Positions 23,154 through 35,786 of a DNA stretch of 64,000 nt are shown here, piece after piece. Source of the DNA: Cylindrodendrum hubeiense (taxonomy: Eukaryota > Ascomycota > Sordariomycetes > Hypocreales > Nectriaceae). The notes under the pieces were generated by a model. That model saw only the letters and a list, made by a program, of their open reading frames with translations, was not told the origin of the DNA and ran no database searches. Where the stretch lies: contig JAANBB010000036.1 in NCBI GenBank assembly GCA_014621425.1, forward strand, positions 1-64,000. The letters run 5' to 3'. The position numbers and the translations under genes were made by a program. Numbering within the stretch: the first letter of the stretch is position 1; the number at the start of each line of letters is the position of its first letter.

Positions 23154-25561
23154 ATGGGTTACTCCAAGTCAGCCGGCCAGCCAGAAAACCATTATGTCCC
23201 TGACACTCACTATATCCCTGCCTGCTACTTGAATCCCCAGCACAAGATTCCGGTTCCATTAGACGGTGAGATGAAATAATATTGTATCACGGAAGTGTTG
23301 CTAATGAATTTAGAAATGGAGTATGAACCAGTTGATTCGGTTGGAGAAATCTGCGACATCAAATCCATTTGGGCGACAAGCAAATCCCTTTGTGACTGCT
23401 GCGTTACTTGGGGTGATGCGATGCCCTTTGGTAAGGATCCGGAGCACCTCCAAGTGGCCAAGGACGAGCGCAACACGCATGCCATCGTCTGTGGTCACCA
23501 CCCTACTGGTGATACATGGGTGGTTCAATACATATGGGTCAACAACCCGGATGTGAAGGCCGCTCTATCCTCTGTGTTTGAGGGTTATCCCTCTGTCGAT
23601 TGCACTTCTACGGAATTGCGCTTCGCCAAGCCATTCATACCATTCGCTCATCGGTGGAAGCAATTCATTGAACTTGTAGAAAATGAATTCGACCCGCTGT
23701 TGCACGATAACCTTAGACTCCTCCATCAGATACTAGAGCGAGAGCTGAAGGAAACGTTCAAGGAATTGCGAGCCTTCGAAGACACCGGTTGCGTCTCCTT
23801 CGATATTTTGCCTCTTGCATTTAAACCTGGCGAGATCATCTTGAACAAGGAGGATGGAGTCACGGTCGCTGCGCTCCTTCGGGATGTGGACCGAATTTCG
23901 TCCATTGACCAAAAGGATGTATGCTACCGCTTCAGGGGCAGTCAACTCGATTGGGACGGCATGAAGTGCGGAGTGAGAAAAGGGAGCTTTCAATTGGAGC
24001 ATTTTACGGGGACCCGACATCTGGCAGACATGGACATTTTGCCTCTGAGATGCCATCCTGAGTCTGAGATCATCACCGAGCGCCTCATCGCAAGGGGCCG
24101 CAAGTTTGAGAGTCTTCGAGGCAAGCACTTTTTGTACTATGACGGCAAAGCAAGGGATCTACTCCGTGCAATCAGCGGACACGACTGGGGCCAGGGAACT
24201 ATGACAAGGGTAGGTCATCTCTTCTTACAACCAGCAGAATACTAACAACGGTACAGGTGACTGAGAGGGTAATGGTTGATGCAAAGTATTTCTACGACAA
24301 TGAACGGAATTCCCCTGCCCCATTGGAGTGTTTGAGTGGTCTTGACCCCAGATATGTCCTCAAGAAGCCGCCTCCGAAGCCTAACGCCTTTCGTCGTATG
24401 ATCTCTGAGGATGATGACAGCTTCCACCACATCCAGGGTGAGATATACGAGCCCGAGGAAAATGAAGAGCCAGACTATTCTCCATTGACGGATGAACAGT
24501 GCCTTCTGGCAGTTTCAGGAGTGTTTGGGTTCGCTCTGGAGAGCAAGTTATGGTGTAAGTGAAAACAGTCGTACTAAGGAAACGTTGAATGAGGCTAATA
24601 ATGAGCAGGCAGGTTCAGTGTCGACAACCTCAAGAAAATATCATGGAACTCCGATGCTATTGACAATCTAGTCATCAATGACGCCGAGAAGAAGTTAATA
24701 CTGAGTTTCGTTTCCGCCAACCAGGCTGCCGACTTTGATGATTTCGTTCCTGGGAAAGGTTTTTATAGACTGTGGCCCGGGTAAAAGGGGTTTGCTAACA
24801 ATTTGGGCAGGAAAAGGACTCGTTATGCTACTGGCCGGCCCCCCTGGCACAGGAAAGACATTGACTGCTGAGACTGGTGTGTAAACTATCTCCATGATCA
24901 TACTGAACAAGTTGCTTACGACAGTTTTATAGTCTCCGAGCATCTGAAGCGCCCTCTTTATAGGCTTGGCGTCAGTGATCTTGGAACAAAAGTCCATGAT
25001 GTCGAGGCTAATTTGAAGTGCGCCCTCCGGCGTTGTGCACTGTGGAATGCGATCCTCTTGGTTGACGAGTCCGACGTGTTCCTCGAGACTCGCTCGACCG
25101 ACAGCCTCGAACGCAACCAGATGGTCTCTGGTAGGTTTTCCTCTGAGGCGTAAACTACTATAGTGAGTACTAACATTGTTCACCCAGTCTTTCTCAGACT
25201 ATTAGAGTACTATGATGGAGTCATGATCCTCACAACCAACCGCTACCTCACCATTGACCCAGCGTTTGAGTCGCGCGTCGACGTCATCCTCAGCTTCCCG
25301 GAGTTGGATGAGCCTTCGCGAGCCCAAATTTGGCGCAATTTTCTCCAGAAGGACGAGGCAGTTACGGCCCTGGGAGAGGAAGCCATCTCAATCCTAGCCA
25401 ACGTACCTCTCAACGGGCGGCAGATTAAAAGCGCCGTCAAGACTGCGCGGGTTCTAGCTGCGGGCGAAGGAGTTTTGTTGAATGTTGAACACATTCGAAT
25501 CGTAGTTAGGCTTCGGAACAGAGCTGCGCGCTTGCTTGGTAGCGGCTATCCCTCGCAGTAA
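23154..25561 (+). CDS. AAA+ family ATPase, fungal type with large N-terminal domain
   Basis: Seven exons: 23154-23265, 23314-24209, 24257-24554, 24609-24758, 24811-24876, 24933-25130 and 25188-25561, all GT-AG; the product is 697 aa (705 if the in-frame ATG at 23130 is used). Residues 1 to about 400 form the fungal-specific N-terminal region (DUF7025-like from memory), including VDSVGEICDIKSIW and LPLAFKPGEIILN. The AAA module follows: Walker A GPPGTGKT at 495-502, Walker B ILLVDESDVF with Asp552/Glu553, sensor-1 MILTTNR and an arginine-finger region DPAFESRVDVI. All catalytic elements look intact, so ATP hydrolysis is expected. The family is expanded in filamentous fungi and has no settled function. 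It is third in a same-strand row after the trypsin-fold and UCH genes. No membrane segment or signal peptide was seen. Confidence 0.9.
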
Positions 25562-25826
25562 ATAATTCAGATAGGTTAGAGCAGACTTTGCGGAAATTGA
25601 TTCAGATGGTATTATGGATAGCGTTGGTGAGAATGTGATACTGGGATTATTCATACGTCATCATCAATGCTGACGTGCGTGGTCTTTCCATTTCCTCATC
25701 AGGGGTGACGGTATAATTTGGAAGCCATCACAGAGGGAATAGTTTTGAGAGAAAATGAGTTTGGAACAATTGATATTAAATCATCAATCCTAACCTGCCC
25801 GTTCTTTGTATTTAAAATTTAACGTT

Positions 25827-26213
25827 CTAAGCACCGTAGTCCTTATCCTTGTCCTTGACGAAGAAGTCCTTGCCGGTCGTCTCCTTGTACTTGTCGCGGA
25901 TGAAGTCTGAGACAGCCTCATCTTTGGCCTGCTCGGCAGCGCTTTCATTGCTCTGGTCTCCCTGGCCGAGAAACTTCTCCTGGATCATGTCGACGGCTGT
26001 GAGGGAAAATGTTAGCGGTTGTAAGAAGACACGACAGGTAAGGCGTCAGTGTGTTGTACCCTTGTCCAGGTGGTCCTCGCTCTTTTCGCCCTGGGCACCG
26101 CCACCGGCGAAGCTGTTAACCTTGTCCATGAAGCCGCCGCTGCTGCCGCCATCGTCTCGGTTCTCTTCGGTCTTCTTGTCACCGTCGCCAGACATGCCCT
26201 TGAGGAAATCCAT
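25827..26213 (-). CDS. small hydrophilic Gly-rich fungal protein, stress-type
   Basis: Exon 1 is 26213-26060 and exon 2 is 25996-25827, with a 63-bp intron (GTACAA...CAG, phase 1); the product is 107 aa. It is highly charged: MDFLKGMSGDGDKKTEENRD, then a Gly/Ser stretch with FMDKVNSFAGGG, then a helical half with AVDMIQEKFLGQGDQSNES and AAEQAKDEAVSDFIRDKYKE. Similar small proteins occur widely in filamentous ascomycetes and are often induced by stress or starvation; no biochemical role is established. No Cys, no signal peptide. An in-frame ATG at 26243 would add ten residues that do not fit the family. An AGGGG (STRE-like) element lies at 26258-26262, close upstream of the start. The gene diverges from VMS1. 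Confidence 0.82.
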
Positions 26214-26992
26214 TGTGGAGGGACTGTGGTTGAGTTGGTTCAATGTCGGCCAGAATCAGGGGCTAGACAGTGGATATGTGCGATTGAAAAGAGAGAATCA
26301 CACGAGACGAGGCCTCCATGGAATAAATGTATTTATAGGTGGATTCACTATCACAACGAGGCACATTAGTCGACGCCTCCAACAGACCAGTCCAGACGGG
26401 ACCAGGGCGGGGTAAAGCCTGGCATGACGGCGGCTTCCTTGCTTCGCGCACAGTGATTGTCAGTGCATCCTGGAACGACGGTGTACGTGTGCCAACCGCT
26501 GACGCAAGGTGGTAGCCAATTTCATGTAGGTGAAACTGGATTGGCCATTCTTGAGTGGGCGTGAGTGGGCGTGAGAGCTGCGCAACCTGGAAGAGCTGAA
26601 TGATGATGCATCCAGTGACGTCGATGCCCTCGGCCATTGGCGGACGATAAGATAAGCTCAGCTGGCCTGCGGCAGCATAATTCCTGCGGGGCCTACGGAA
26701 CGGAGTACGGAGTGCACATAAGGTTATTCTTCCATTCATAAAAGCCACAACTGCCATAGCCACCTCAGCCACGGGCTGGCGGGGTAATGGCGGACCCTGA
26801 CCCCACCAACTAATTAAAGTGCTTGGCCGACTGACTCAGGCCAAGGCTGAACGTGAGACTCATCGGCAGTGACGCATCTTTGCGACGACAGCTTCGAGTT
26901 ACAAAAGCTCGCGCATCGCGACTTCAACAGCGAGCCCTCTAGTCTTGGACCAACCAGCACTTAACAGCCAACCACAGATCAAGAGCATCACC
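26214..26992. other. divergent promoter between the small stress-type gene and VMS1
   Basis: This 0.78-kb intergene serves both genes. It contains AGGGG at 26258-26262, TGACGTCG at 26616-26623 (near-match to a bZIP site) and a tandem 2 x 10 bp duplication (TGAGTGGGCG, 26552-26571). Shared stress control of both genes is possible but not shown. Confidence 0.45.
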
Positions 26993-28992
26993 ATGTCTAA
27001 GAAGAACGACGATCTCCTGCGGCGGCCGCTCTATGGTAAGCCCACCCATTCATTGCCTTTGCCCCGCCAATGGACCTACAAGGCTACGAGATCGCAAAGC
27101 TAATCACCCCCCAAGTCTATGATCTGCCGCCCGAGGTCCTAGATACCTTGACCCAAAAGTCAGATGCCGATACCGACGCCATCGCGGCCATCGAACCCAC
27201 GAGCCCATCCTCCTCAGACAGCTCCGCGACATCCGACAGCAGTCTCGTCGGCAGCCAGGCCTGCTCACTCTGTGGCCTCACATTCACAACCCACCTCGAC
27301 CAGCGCGGCCATCTCAAATCCGACCTACATCACTACAACCTCAAGCAGAAGCTCCGCGGACAGAAGCCTGTATCAGAAGTCGAGTTTGAGAAGTTGGTTG
27401 GTAATCTCGACGAGTCCCTGTCAGGGTCCGACTCAGACGACACAGAGGATGAACAGGACGGCCGGCAGGAGTCGACACTTACAGCCCTCCTGAAGAAGCA
27501 AGCGAAGATTGCAGATAAAAGAGATAATGGAAACGAGGACGAAGATGAGAGTACAGCCAAGAAGAATCGCGGGAAATCGCCGCTGCTTTGGTACAGCTGT
27601 CCTGCTCTCCCAAAGAACACCTACTTTGGCATGTACCACGCAATCCTCACGGAAGGGGAGCTACGGAATTCCGATTTGGTCGAAGTCTTGAGGAAGAAGC
27701 AAGTGGCACCTATATCAATTCCCAGGATGCCCAAAGATGGCACGATCCCAGAGATTGCCTACAAGGGCCCGCACATTTTCCTCTGCATGATCGGTGGTGG
27801 TCACTTTGCAGCAATGGTCGTCTCACTCGCACCAAGGCCGACCAAGGGCGGAACTACCATGAACCGGGAGGCAACGGTGCTCGCACACAAGACATTCCAT
27901 CGATATACCACGCGAAGGAAGCAGGGTGGCTCACAGTCAGCCAACGACAACGCCAAGGGCACTGCGCACTCAGCTGGTTCAAGCTTGCGTCGTTACAACG
28001 AGCAGGCCTTGGTGGAGGATGTGCGCGCCCTCCTCCAGGACTGGAAGGTCCTACTAGATACATCTGAGCTTCACTTCATCCGAGCGACGGGCACGACAAA
28101 TCGGAGGACGTTGTTTGGCCCGTACGACGGTCAAGTCCTAAAGCAAAATGATACACGAATACGGGGATTCCCCTTCAACACCCGGAGAGCAACGCAGAGT
28201 GAACTCATGCGGTCATTTATCGAATTGACGCGGTTAAAGGTTCGCGAAATCGACCCTGCCCTGGAGGCCAAGGAGGCCGAGCCTGCAGTGCCTAAAAAGG
28301 CACCCGAGCCGAAACCTGCGAAGCCGAAGCTGTCAGAGGAGGAAGAAACAGCGCTGCTCCATACGTCACAGCTACAGGCGTTTACTCGAAGATCAAAATT
28401 ACCAGCGCTCCTATCATATCTGAAGAACAACACCGTCAGTCCGGATTTCGAGTTCCAGCCTACAGAGCAAAATCATCACGCACCTCGTCCGCTTCACCTT
28501 GCCGCTGCTCAGAACGCCGCACCGCTCGTTCTGGGCCTTCTCGCGCGGGGCGGTGCAGACCCCACGATCAAGAACCAGGAGGGCAAAACACCGTTCGAAC
28601 TCGCAGGCGACCGGTCCACTCGAGATGCCTTCCGTGTCGCCCGGTCCGAGCTCGGCGAGGCCAAGTGGCCCTGGGACGCGGCCAGGGTGCCTCCTCCAAT
28701 GACCAAGGCCGAGGCTGACCAGCGTGATGAGAGGGATAAGAAAGAGGCGGACAAACAGGAGGCCGAGCGACGGCGGGCGGAGGAGGAGCGCTTGCGAACC
28801 GAGGGTCCCAAGGTGTCAGAGAGCAGGAAACACAAGGCCAACACGCTTGCTACCGGCCTGACAAAGACGCCACAAGAACGGAGGGAGGCAGAGGCTCGCG
28901 GCTTGACGCCGGAGATGAAGACGCGACTGGAGCGAGAGCGGAGGGCGAGGGCGGCAGAGGAGAGAATGCGCAGGATGCAAAACGATGCATGA
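26993..28992 (+). CDS. VMS1: Vms1/ANKZF1-type peptidyl-tRNA endonuclease of ribosome quality control
   Basis: Exon 1 is 26993-27035 and exon 2 is 27083-28992, with a 47-bp intron (phase 1); the product is 650 aa. Domains: a C2H2 zinc finger at about 75-97 (CSLCGLTFTTH...H.....H), then the eRF1-like VLRF1 domain (about 180-400). This domain carries GGSQSANDNAKG near 296-307, where Gln299 corresponds to the catalytic-loop Gln of Vms1. It continues with SLRRYNEQALVEDV and FIRATGTTNRRTLFGP. Ankyrin repeats follow (about 490-560, PLHLAAAQNAAPLVLGLLAR). A charged coiled coil ends in a VCP/Cdc48-interacting motif (ERERRARAAEERMRRM). Family knowledge: Vms1 cleaves the tRNA from nascent chains stalled on 60S subunits and recruits Cdc48, protecting mitochondria from toxic aggregates. 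All elements appear intact. The short first exon (MSKKNDDLLRRPLY) joins cleanly. Confidence 0.95.
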
Positions 28993-30345
28993 AGTTCTGG
29001 GCAGCTGGCGATACTTCAGCTATGACGCGATGGAGACAGATGAATAATCATTAAGCTTCCATGACGCGATCAACTTGCTTAGCTTTTGCACACAGTGACG
29101 ATGAAAGTTCGCCGCTTCAAAGGAGCCATCCCGAAACCTGATTCATAATTTACCTCGTAGCCATTATCTTTGATCAACGAGATATCCTCAAAGGCATCCC
29201 ATCTTGGGGCGCTCCAACCAGCAGTCTTCGTTCTTGAACCGCCGGCCGATTTGCGACGCGTTCTGCGCTCCCTGCAGGCCATTAGCATTCCCGTTTGCCC
29301 ACGAAGCCTGTTGCAAAATGCCCCCCAGGACAATCGGGCACACTTAGATGCAGTGGATCTGATGTATTCTATAGGGGGAGAGTTTAGAATACACGGCAAT
29401 CCCAGGAGAGGCGCGCTGTTTAGCGCGAGTCATGACGCGATCGCAGGAGCAAATGAAGGTGCAAGTGGGACTCGGACGCGAAAACACGGCGCCAGCGACA
29501 CGGTCAACTATGCAAGGCAAGCGTCCTTAGCTTGAAGACATGTTCTACATCTAAAACCTCACATGGAACCTGCATCAAAGAGCCCATCAACTTGTTGTGT
29601 AGTGACACTCAGGCGGCGTCCCCAGTCTTTACTCCCAGACTTGGTTCCTGTTGGACGTGTTGATTTGGCGTTCGAAATGTTGCCCATGGCAGTTTACCGC
29701 TCGAATATCGCTGTCCTCTTTGTCCGTGGCGCTGGTTAGAGTTAGAGGAGCTGAGTCTCTCTGTTTGCGCATCTAAAGATGTAGGTTGTAAGAGTATGAG
29801 GGTGTGGGACGTATTTAATAGCTGGGAATGGTGGGTACCCATGACGCGTGAGCGAGTGACCCCTGTCCACTAGAATATCCACGATATAAGCACAACTTCA
29901 CGTCCGTCTCGTAGCATGATAGGAAGCAGGTTCCGTTCTCTTGAGTGCTAGGGTGTTTCTGATCATTGGAATTGTTTGCACGCTTTTTAGGAGTAATTTG
30001 CATTACTTGATCCCTGAAATGGAATATGTTGCTGAGTTTAGATATTTTTAGTCAACTCTTGCTAGATTCTCAATATCTAAACACTCAATGAAAGCAAGAA
30101 GTACACTTAAAATGCATGGTGTTATCACCAAACAGATAAATATCGTATCCCCTAAAAATTGCAAATAGGGGAATTCCACTGTCAAAGATGATATTCTCAT
30201 CCATGCCTGCAATTGAATAGAATACAGTTCCAAAGTAATACACCAAACTCCTACCCTGGACTAACTAAAATCATTATAGTCGTAAAAGTCATAAAAGTCA
30301 TTACATGGCCCAAGCTCGCCTCGAGCAAATGAAACTCGGAATCCA
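28993..30345. other. intergenic stretch
   Basis: Frames at 29079-29399 (minus) and 29170-29535 (plus) overlap and neither shows a known motif. The octamer ATGACGCG occurs four times (29022, 29061, 29432, 29841). The right third is AT-rich. Confidence 0.4.
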
Positions 30346-30753
30346 CTAATAATCAATCTCCATCGCGTCATTCCAGTGCATCTCATCTTCACTTAAATCC
30401 ATCGGATCCCACGTCTCACGCGCGCGGTAGATCCAGTGTCCAGCGGCAACGTCTTCATTGCCAACCAACCCCCGAAACAGTTCCTCTGCCATCAGCAGCG
30501 GCGCGCCAAAGCCATTGAATGCGTGCGTATCACCTGCGACGGCGATTCGCACGCTCACTGTCCAGTCTGGCGCGACGCGTACTTGCAGCGCGAGGTTCTT
30601 GGGAATGCCTGGTTGCGACAGATGAAGCGTGAAGAGGTTGTCGGCACACAGATCTGCATGCGTCGCGATGCTCAGATCGGATAGATTGAGACCAGCGAGT
30701 GGAAATACGTGGGAGAGCGTGTCGTAGATGAACTGGTGTTGTTGCTGGTTCAT
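30346..30753 (-). CDS. hypothetical single-exon protein, 135 aa
   Basis: An uninterrupted frame starts MNQQQHQFIYDTLSHVFPLA and ends DEMHWNDAMEIDY. The composition looks protein-like: alternating hydrophobic strands (NLALQVRVAPDWTVSVRIAV), a helical segment (PLLMAEELFRGLVG) and an acidic tail. I recognise no family. No signal peptide or membrane segment. It is isolated, with 7 kb of non-coding DNA on its 5' side. It may be a real small gene, the remnant of a longer one, or chance; the lack of a competing frame and the sensible composition favour the first. Confidence 0.4.
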   Translation of the reverse strand: MNQQQHQFIYDTLSHVFPLAGLNLSDLSIATHADLCADNLFTLHLSQPGIPKNLALQVRVAPDWTVSVRIAVAGDTHAFNGFGAPLLMAEELFRGLVGNEDVAAGHWIYRARETWDPMDLSEDEMHWNDAMEIDY

Positions 30754-32097
30754 GATTTGGAACCTTATTGCAACAGGATGCTGGCGCGATGCATCAAGCG
30801 ATATATACTAAATGAATGACAATGGCAAATCTGAATTGATTTGATGAATACAGATAGACAGGATGTTACATTGACGCTGGATGAAGCGATTACTTTATAG
30901 GACATTTCGCTATTCACAGATGTATTTAGGCGCGAGCTAGCAATATGCACACATCGCGAAGTTAAGGCTGTGCTCGGTGGTTGCCTAGCATCGCCAAAGC
31001 CATCACGCACTTGCGGCACTAGGAGCGAATGAATCATAGCGAATAGCATCATGTGATCGGAATCAAGCCAAGTTTGGGAACGGCTCAGCCAAACAACGGC
31101 TGAGCCCCACTACCAAAGATTCACGCTGCTGTGCATCCTCGTGGGATTAGGTTAGGTTGCTGACTTGTGCAGCAACAGATGGCTCACGGGTGGAAGTTGA
31201 TGGAACCCAACACCACAACGGTTCATATTTTCCGCTCTATGGGGGATTGATTGCAATTTGATCAACAGTCCAGGCACTCAGTTCACTAGCCATTCAAGGC
31301 CTGGCATTGCGAAGCCCTTCAAGTGCACGCATTACGGCGACGGAGTTGGGACAGTATAGAGCCGCAGCAACGAAGAGCCGGTGTAAAAATTCGAGAACGA
31401 TCGTCAAGCATTCATTTGAATGATGTATAGTGGGAAACGTGGGTTCGATGTAGAATAGAAGCGAGAGTGGAAGCTTGCGAGGCGACAATCAAGTCGAGAT
31501 TCGATGTGGGTTGAATCGGGAACTCAGTCAGACCAGCATGAAAACTGTCATAGACATAGTCGATTGTTGGAATCAGAATGCGCGATGTGATCGGTCGAGC
31601 GAGGCAGGTAGAAAGCGCTGAAATTGCGTTAGCAAGGCCGGAATGACATGGACATTATTAAGACATAGCATCAGAAAATCGGCATTCGCAAAGTGGTTTG
31701 GGAGTTGAGAAGACAGAGTTGACGAGTTGTTGTTGAGCGGGAGTCAGCTTCAACTCTACAGCTTCAAAGTGCGACCGAGCAGAAGCAACAACAAAAAAAA
31801 ACATCAATGTAGGATGAAAATGGCTGGAAGCCACTGTTTGAGCCATTGGAATCTCTCAGCCCTAAGGTTTCGCCGTTCCCACCGGTTGAACCTAGGTCCC
31901 AAGGAAGGCCGAATCTAGGGACTGGTGAAACATCTTCGGTCTCGGATAGCTTGAATAGGGGTGACGTATGCTGCCTGCCCAGGCAAACCCGCGTTATCTA
32001 GACCGATAATCAAGATGTGATGTCGGGAATTGAGACCTTGATAGCAGCAATGGGCCCGAGCCCAATGCCGTCGTCTAATGATAGACCGACCGGCGGG

Positions 32098-32121
32098 TTC
32101 TCGTGGTTCTCGTGGTTCTCG
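32098..32121. repeat. tandem repeat, 9-bp unit, 2.7 copies
   Basis: The unit TTCTCGTGG is repeated without mismatch. It lies in gene-free DNA. Confidence 0.85.
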
Positions 32122-35100
32122 CACACGCTTCTATTGGCAAGGATATGTGAGTCGTGGAGACGGAACCAACCCTTGGTTGGACTGGGCATGGACAAGAGAA
32201 TTCACAGCCACCTCCTCCTGCCCAAAGGGGAAAGCACTAACAGGCGTGCTTCAGGTGTTGGTAGCCTGAAATAGGTCCAGAACCGACCAGGCCCAGGCGA
32301 CATCTGCAGGTACCCGGACCTTGGCCCGCGAGCAGTGCCAGGGACAGGCATTGGGCGAGGTGCGTGACAAAGAGTGACAGGCGTCCCCAGCAAAGGGGGG
32401 GGACAGGCCATGTGAAAGACCTATCACTCTTTGCACCCATGGGCCGAGCCACGCGAGTTCGGCAATTTACAACGTCAAGCGGAGGAGCCCATCGCTTGGG
32501 ACTCGGGGAAACCCAACACCGTCAACCTGGGTTTGCTCTTCCTGGCATGATCATGGTCGGCGAGGCACGGTGTCGGGTAATTTTCTGCATGAAACGGGAA
32601 ACTAGAGTTTCCTGGGCGGGCGATCAGTGGAGAAGACCCAGAAGAATGAAGTTATCAAGCTTCCAGATCGCCTACCAAGAATGCCAAAGCACCTGGTGAT
32701 GTGCGGATCAGCCCTCGGCCAAGAGGTCATGAGAACTGAAGATAGCCTGAGCACAATATTAGAGTGTACATAGAGTAGGTTAGATGACCGCGCATGCGTG
32801 CAGGGAAACATACGAGGAGGAAATGAAAGTTTGATTTGGAAGTGTATAATGATCCGTCGTTTTGCGATATACTTTTCCCTTGAACTGTGATTCACAAGCC
32901 GATGGTACCGTGCATTCAACTGTGCCTCTCGATATCACCACCAACACCGACTCCCCATTCACCGTTGAGAAAAAGCATATACTTGGACGAGCAACAAAAC
33001 CTGCACGGCAGTAGAGAGACCAAACCTAAAAGAAGCTGTCACCGCAACTCGAAACGTGAGGGCTCGAAAAAGCAGAACTCAGAGAACCCCGGTAACCCCT
33101 TTGGGACCACCGTGGGTCGCGCGGACTAGACTCCAAAAAAGATCCCTCGTTAACGAGCCATCACCGACAGGGTTGCAACGGGCGACATTGTCACACTGGG
33201 CCGATGCGGCCGGGATGTCTGTGCTCGGGACCTGACTCGGTTCGTTGGCTTCCCGTCTTGTTGGCTTGGGTCGTTGATGGCCGGACCACCGGTCTACATC
33301 ATCCAAAGTAGCCCGTATGATGGATGCAGAAGGATGGATCCTGGAGGATTTGACGGAATCGAGCTTGTCCACAAAAGTGTGGAAAGGAGACTTGCGGAAC
33401 ATGGTAAATTGTTAAAAGTGTCAATTGACGTGACGAGCTTCTAGAAACGCCATGCGAGAAGCCCGTCGACGGATGGCCAAGACAAGGGCCGCTGTGGAAC
33501 TCTTGGCCAGGCGAGCCACCGCCGACGGGCCACCGGCGCTGGTGCGAGTCACCGCGCACGTCACCACCGGACACTATCACAGGAATGTGCGATCAAGGTG
33601 TCGTGCTGTTAGTGCGCCTGCTGCGGGACCCGGCTAGTAGACGAACTGGCGAAATGAAGAGAATTGCCCGTCTGGGTTGAGCCGACGCGGGCAGGGTTGC
33701 ACTGACAGCAAGCAGCTTGAGGGGGAAGACCGAGCGTTGGGCGGGCGTGGGAGCATGGGAGCGATGGGAAATTAAACAGGGGAAGATCGTGGTCGTGTGG
33801 AGGGGTAACGGTTGGCGTCACCAGATTCAGGTGAGCAACATCGAGCAGCACCATTTCGCGTCGGAAGCAGTTTGTCAGATTCAGCTCCGTCTTTTGTTTC
33901 GACGGGTCGTAGATTCATTGAAACCCCCGAGCTGGAACCGACGATGGTACGTACATGGTTCACAGAAGAAGGATTCAAGGTTCACCCAGCCGGGATGTCT
34001 GTTTGGGGAATGATAGCTGAGGCTGCACACTTGGAGATGTGTGGGTGTGATTTGTTTTGTTCCTGAAAGAATTGGAATTGATCCGAAAGGATTGGACTTG
34101 ATGTCGTCTCGAGTGGTTCATCCCGTGTCATCCGACTGTCTTTAGCTGCTTGGCTTCGTCCTGTCATGCTCTTCGCGCTTCGCTTCCCTCGTGGTTGATG
34201 GTTTGAGAATGAGACAGGCAGGGGACTGCATCTATGATTGACACGATGACATGCAATAGGACTCCAAGAGCAATCCAAGAGTTACCATTTGGTGGCCCAG
34301 AATCTCTCCGTTGTTTCCGGATGCGCGCCATGGCGTCCCAATTGAGATGGGCGAATCGCCGAACAAGTCAGGTTCCTGAGACAACCTTGGGCAAAAACGG
34401 CGGCGGGTGTCATCGATTGGCCTAGGCGTAGTGGACCTCTGTTTCGGTCTCAGTGTTGACGGCAACCAGGCCTCCGATTGGCTGCCCTGATGTTGAAACA
34501 AGCCAGCACCGCTGGATGTGACCCCTGACGTCGGTACCCGCCTCTTGCAGCTGCACCTCAGTGTGTGTGTGGTCGGTGCGTGGTTGGTGGGAGGCGGTGG
34601 TCAGTGCCGCCGCTCGTTCTAAAAATGAACCACAAGAGGACAAGCATCATGTTGACTCTGTCCTATCTTTTTTTTTATGCTTCATGCCCAGCACGGCCGT
34701 GACAGGGTGGTACCTTTGTGTCTTGCTCTCCACTTAGACCACCGGCTGCTACTACGTAGTAAGTGATTGCTGGAGATGGATCCGTGACCTCCGAGGAGGT
34801 ACCGCGCGCACCGCCGTCGCCGCCAAGTCAACCCAGATGCCGATAAGCGCCTTTGGGCGATCGTCAAGCGATGGCACCAGAGACGGTGACGCTGGAGATA
34901 CTGACGTGCTCGGAAATTGTTCAACGGTTAAGCCGTTGACGCGAGATTTGCAGCTAATTCCACTGAACGAAGCTATCGGCGGGAGGGCATGAGGACCATG
35001 TCATGGAACCCAGCCGGTCAGGCGATACCGACACAGGGTCGGCCGCGTGGGGCCATGGGCCGGAATCTAAGGTCATGAACGGTTGATTTATTCCGTCGCC

Positions 35101-35754
35101 AGGTAGTTGGCAACCTCGCAGGCTAGGGCCCCTGCGGTGCCCAGTGTTTGTTCATGGCTCCGTCGACGGCCGACTTCCGCCCATGCCTGGGTGCTCGGCT
35201 GCCTGTGGTGGACCTGGAACAGATCCCTATCCCAATCGACCATCAACAGCGGGGACCGGTGTTAACGGTGACCAGAGGGAACGGCGCCACATCTGGATCC
35301 AGACGTCGAGGCCGGTGACATGGCGGGAACAGGAAAGGCCCATGGCTCCCATCCCTGGCATGATCCCTCGGGATCGCATCGGTTGTCCTGTACTTGGTAG
35401 ACGATTTGATGCTGGCCCTGCATGTACGAGTTCATCTCCACGGGGGCAATATCGAGGTAATATCAGGACAATATCAGAGGCTTCGTATAGGCTTGGATGA
35501 AAATAGATAGATGACGAAAACCCCCGAGGCCACCCGGCACCTGTCATTGTGCATTGTGGACCCGCGAAAGGGATGGAATGTGGGAGACTGCACAACTCGA
35601 GAGGGAGCCGTGGGACTCCTGAGAAGCCATCGCCAAGGGGTTGTCGCGGTATGGAACGCTCGGCGTCGATCAATGTTTGAGGTGCTTGGACAAGGACAGC
35701 CGAGTGGCAGGAATAGGTGATGGGATCCTAGCTGCTTCGCTAAGCGTGGGCTGC

Positions 35755-35786
35755 TCCTGTCTGTGGGTTGTCCTGTCTGTGGGTTG
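35755..35786. repeat. perfect tandem duplication, 2 x 16 bp
   Basis: The unit TCCTGTCTGTGGGTTG is repeated twice head to tail. Confidence 0.9.
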
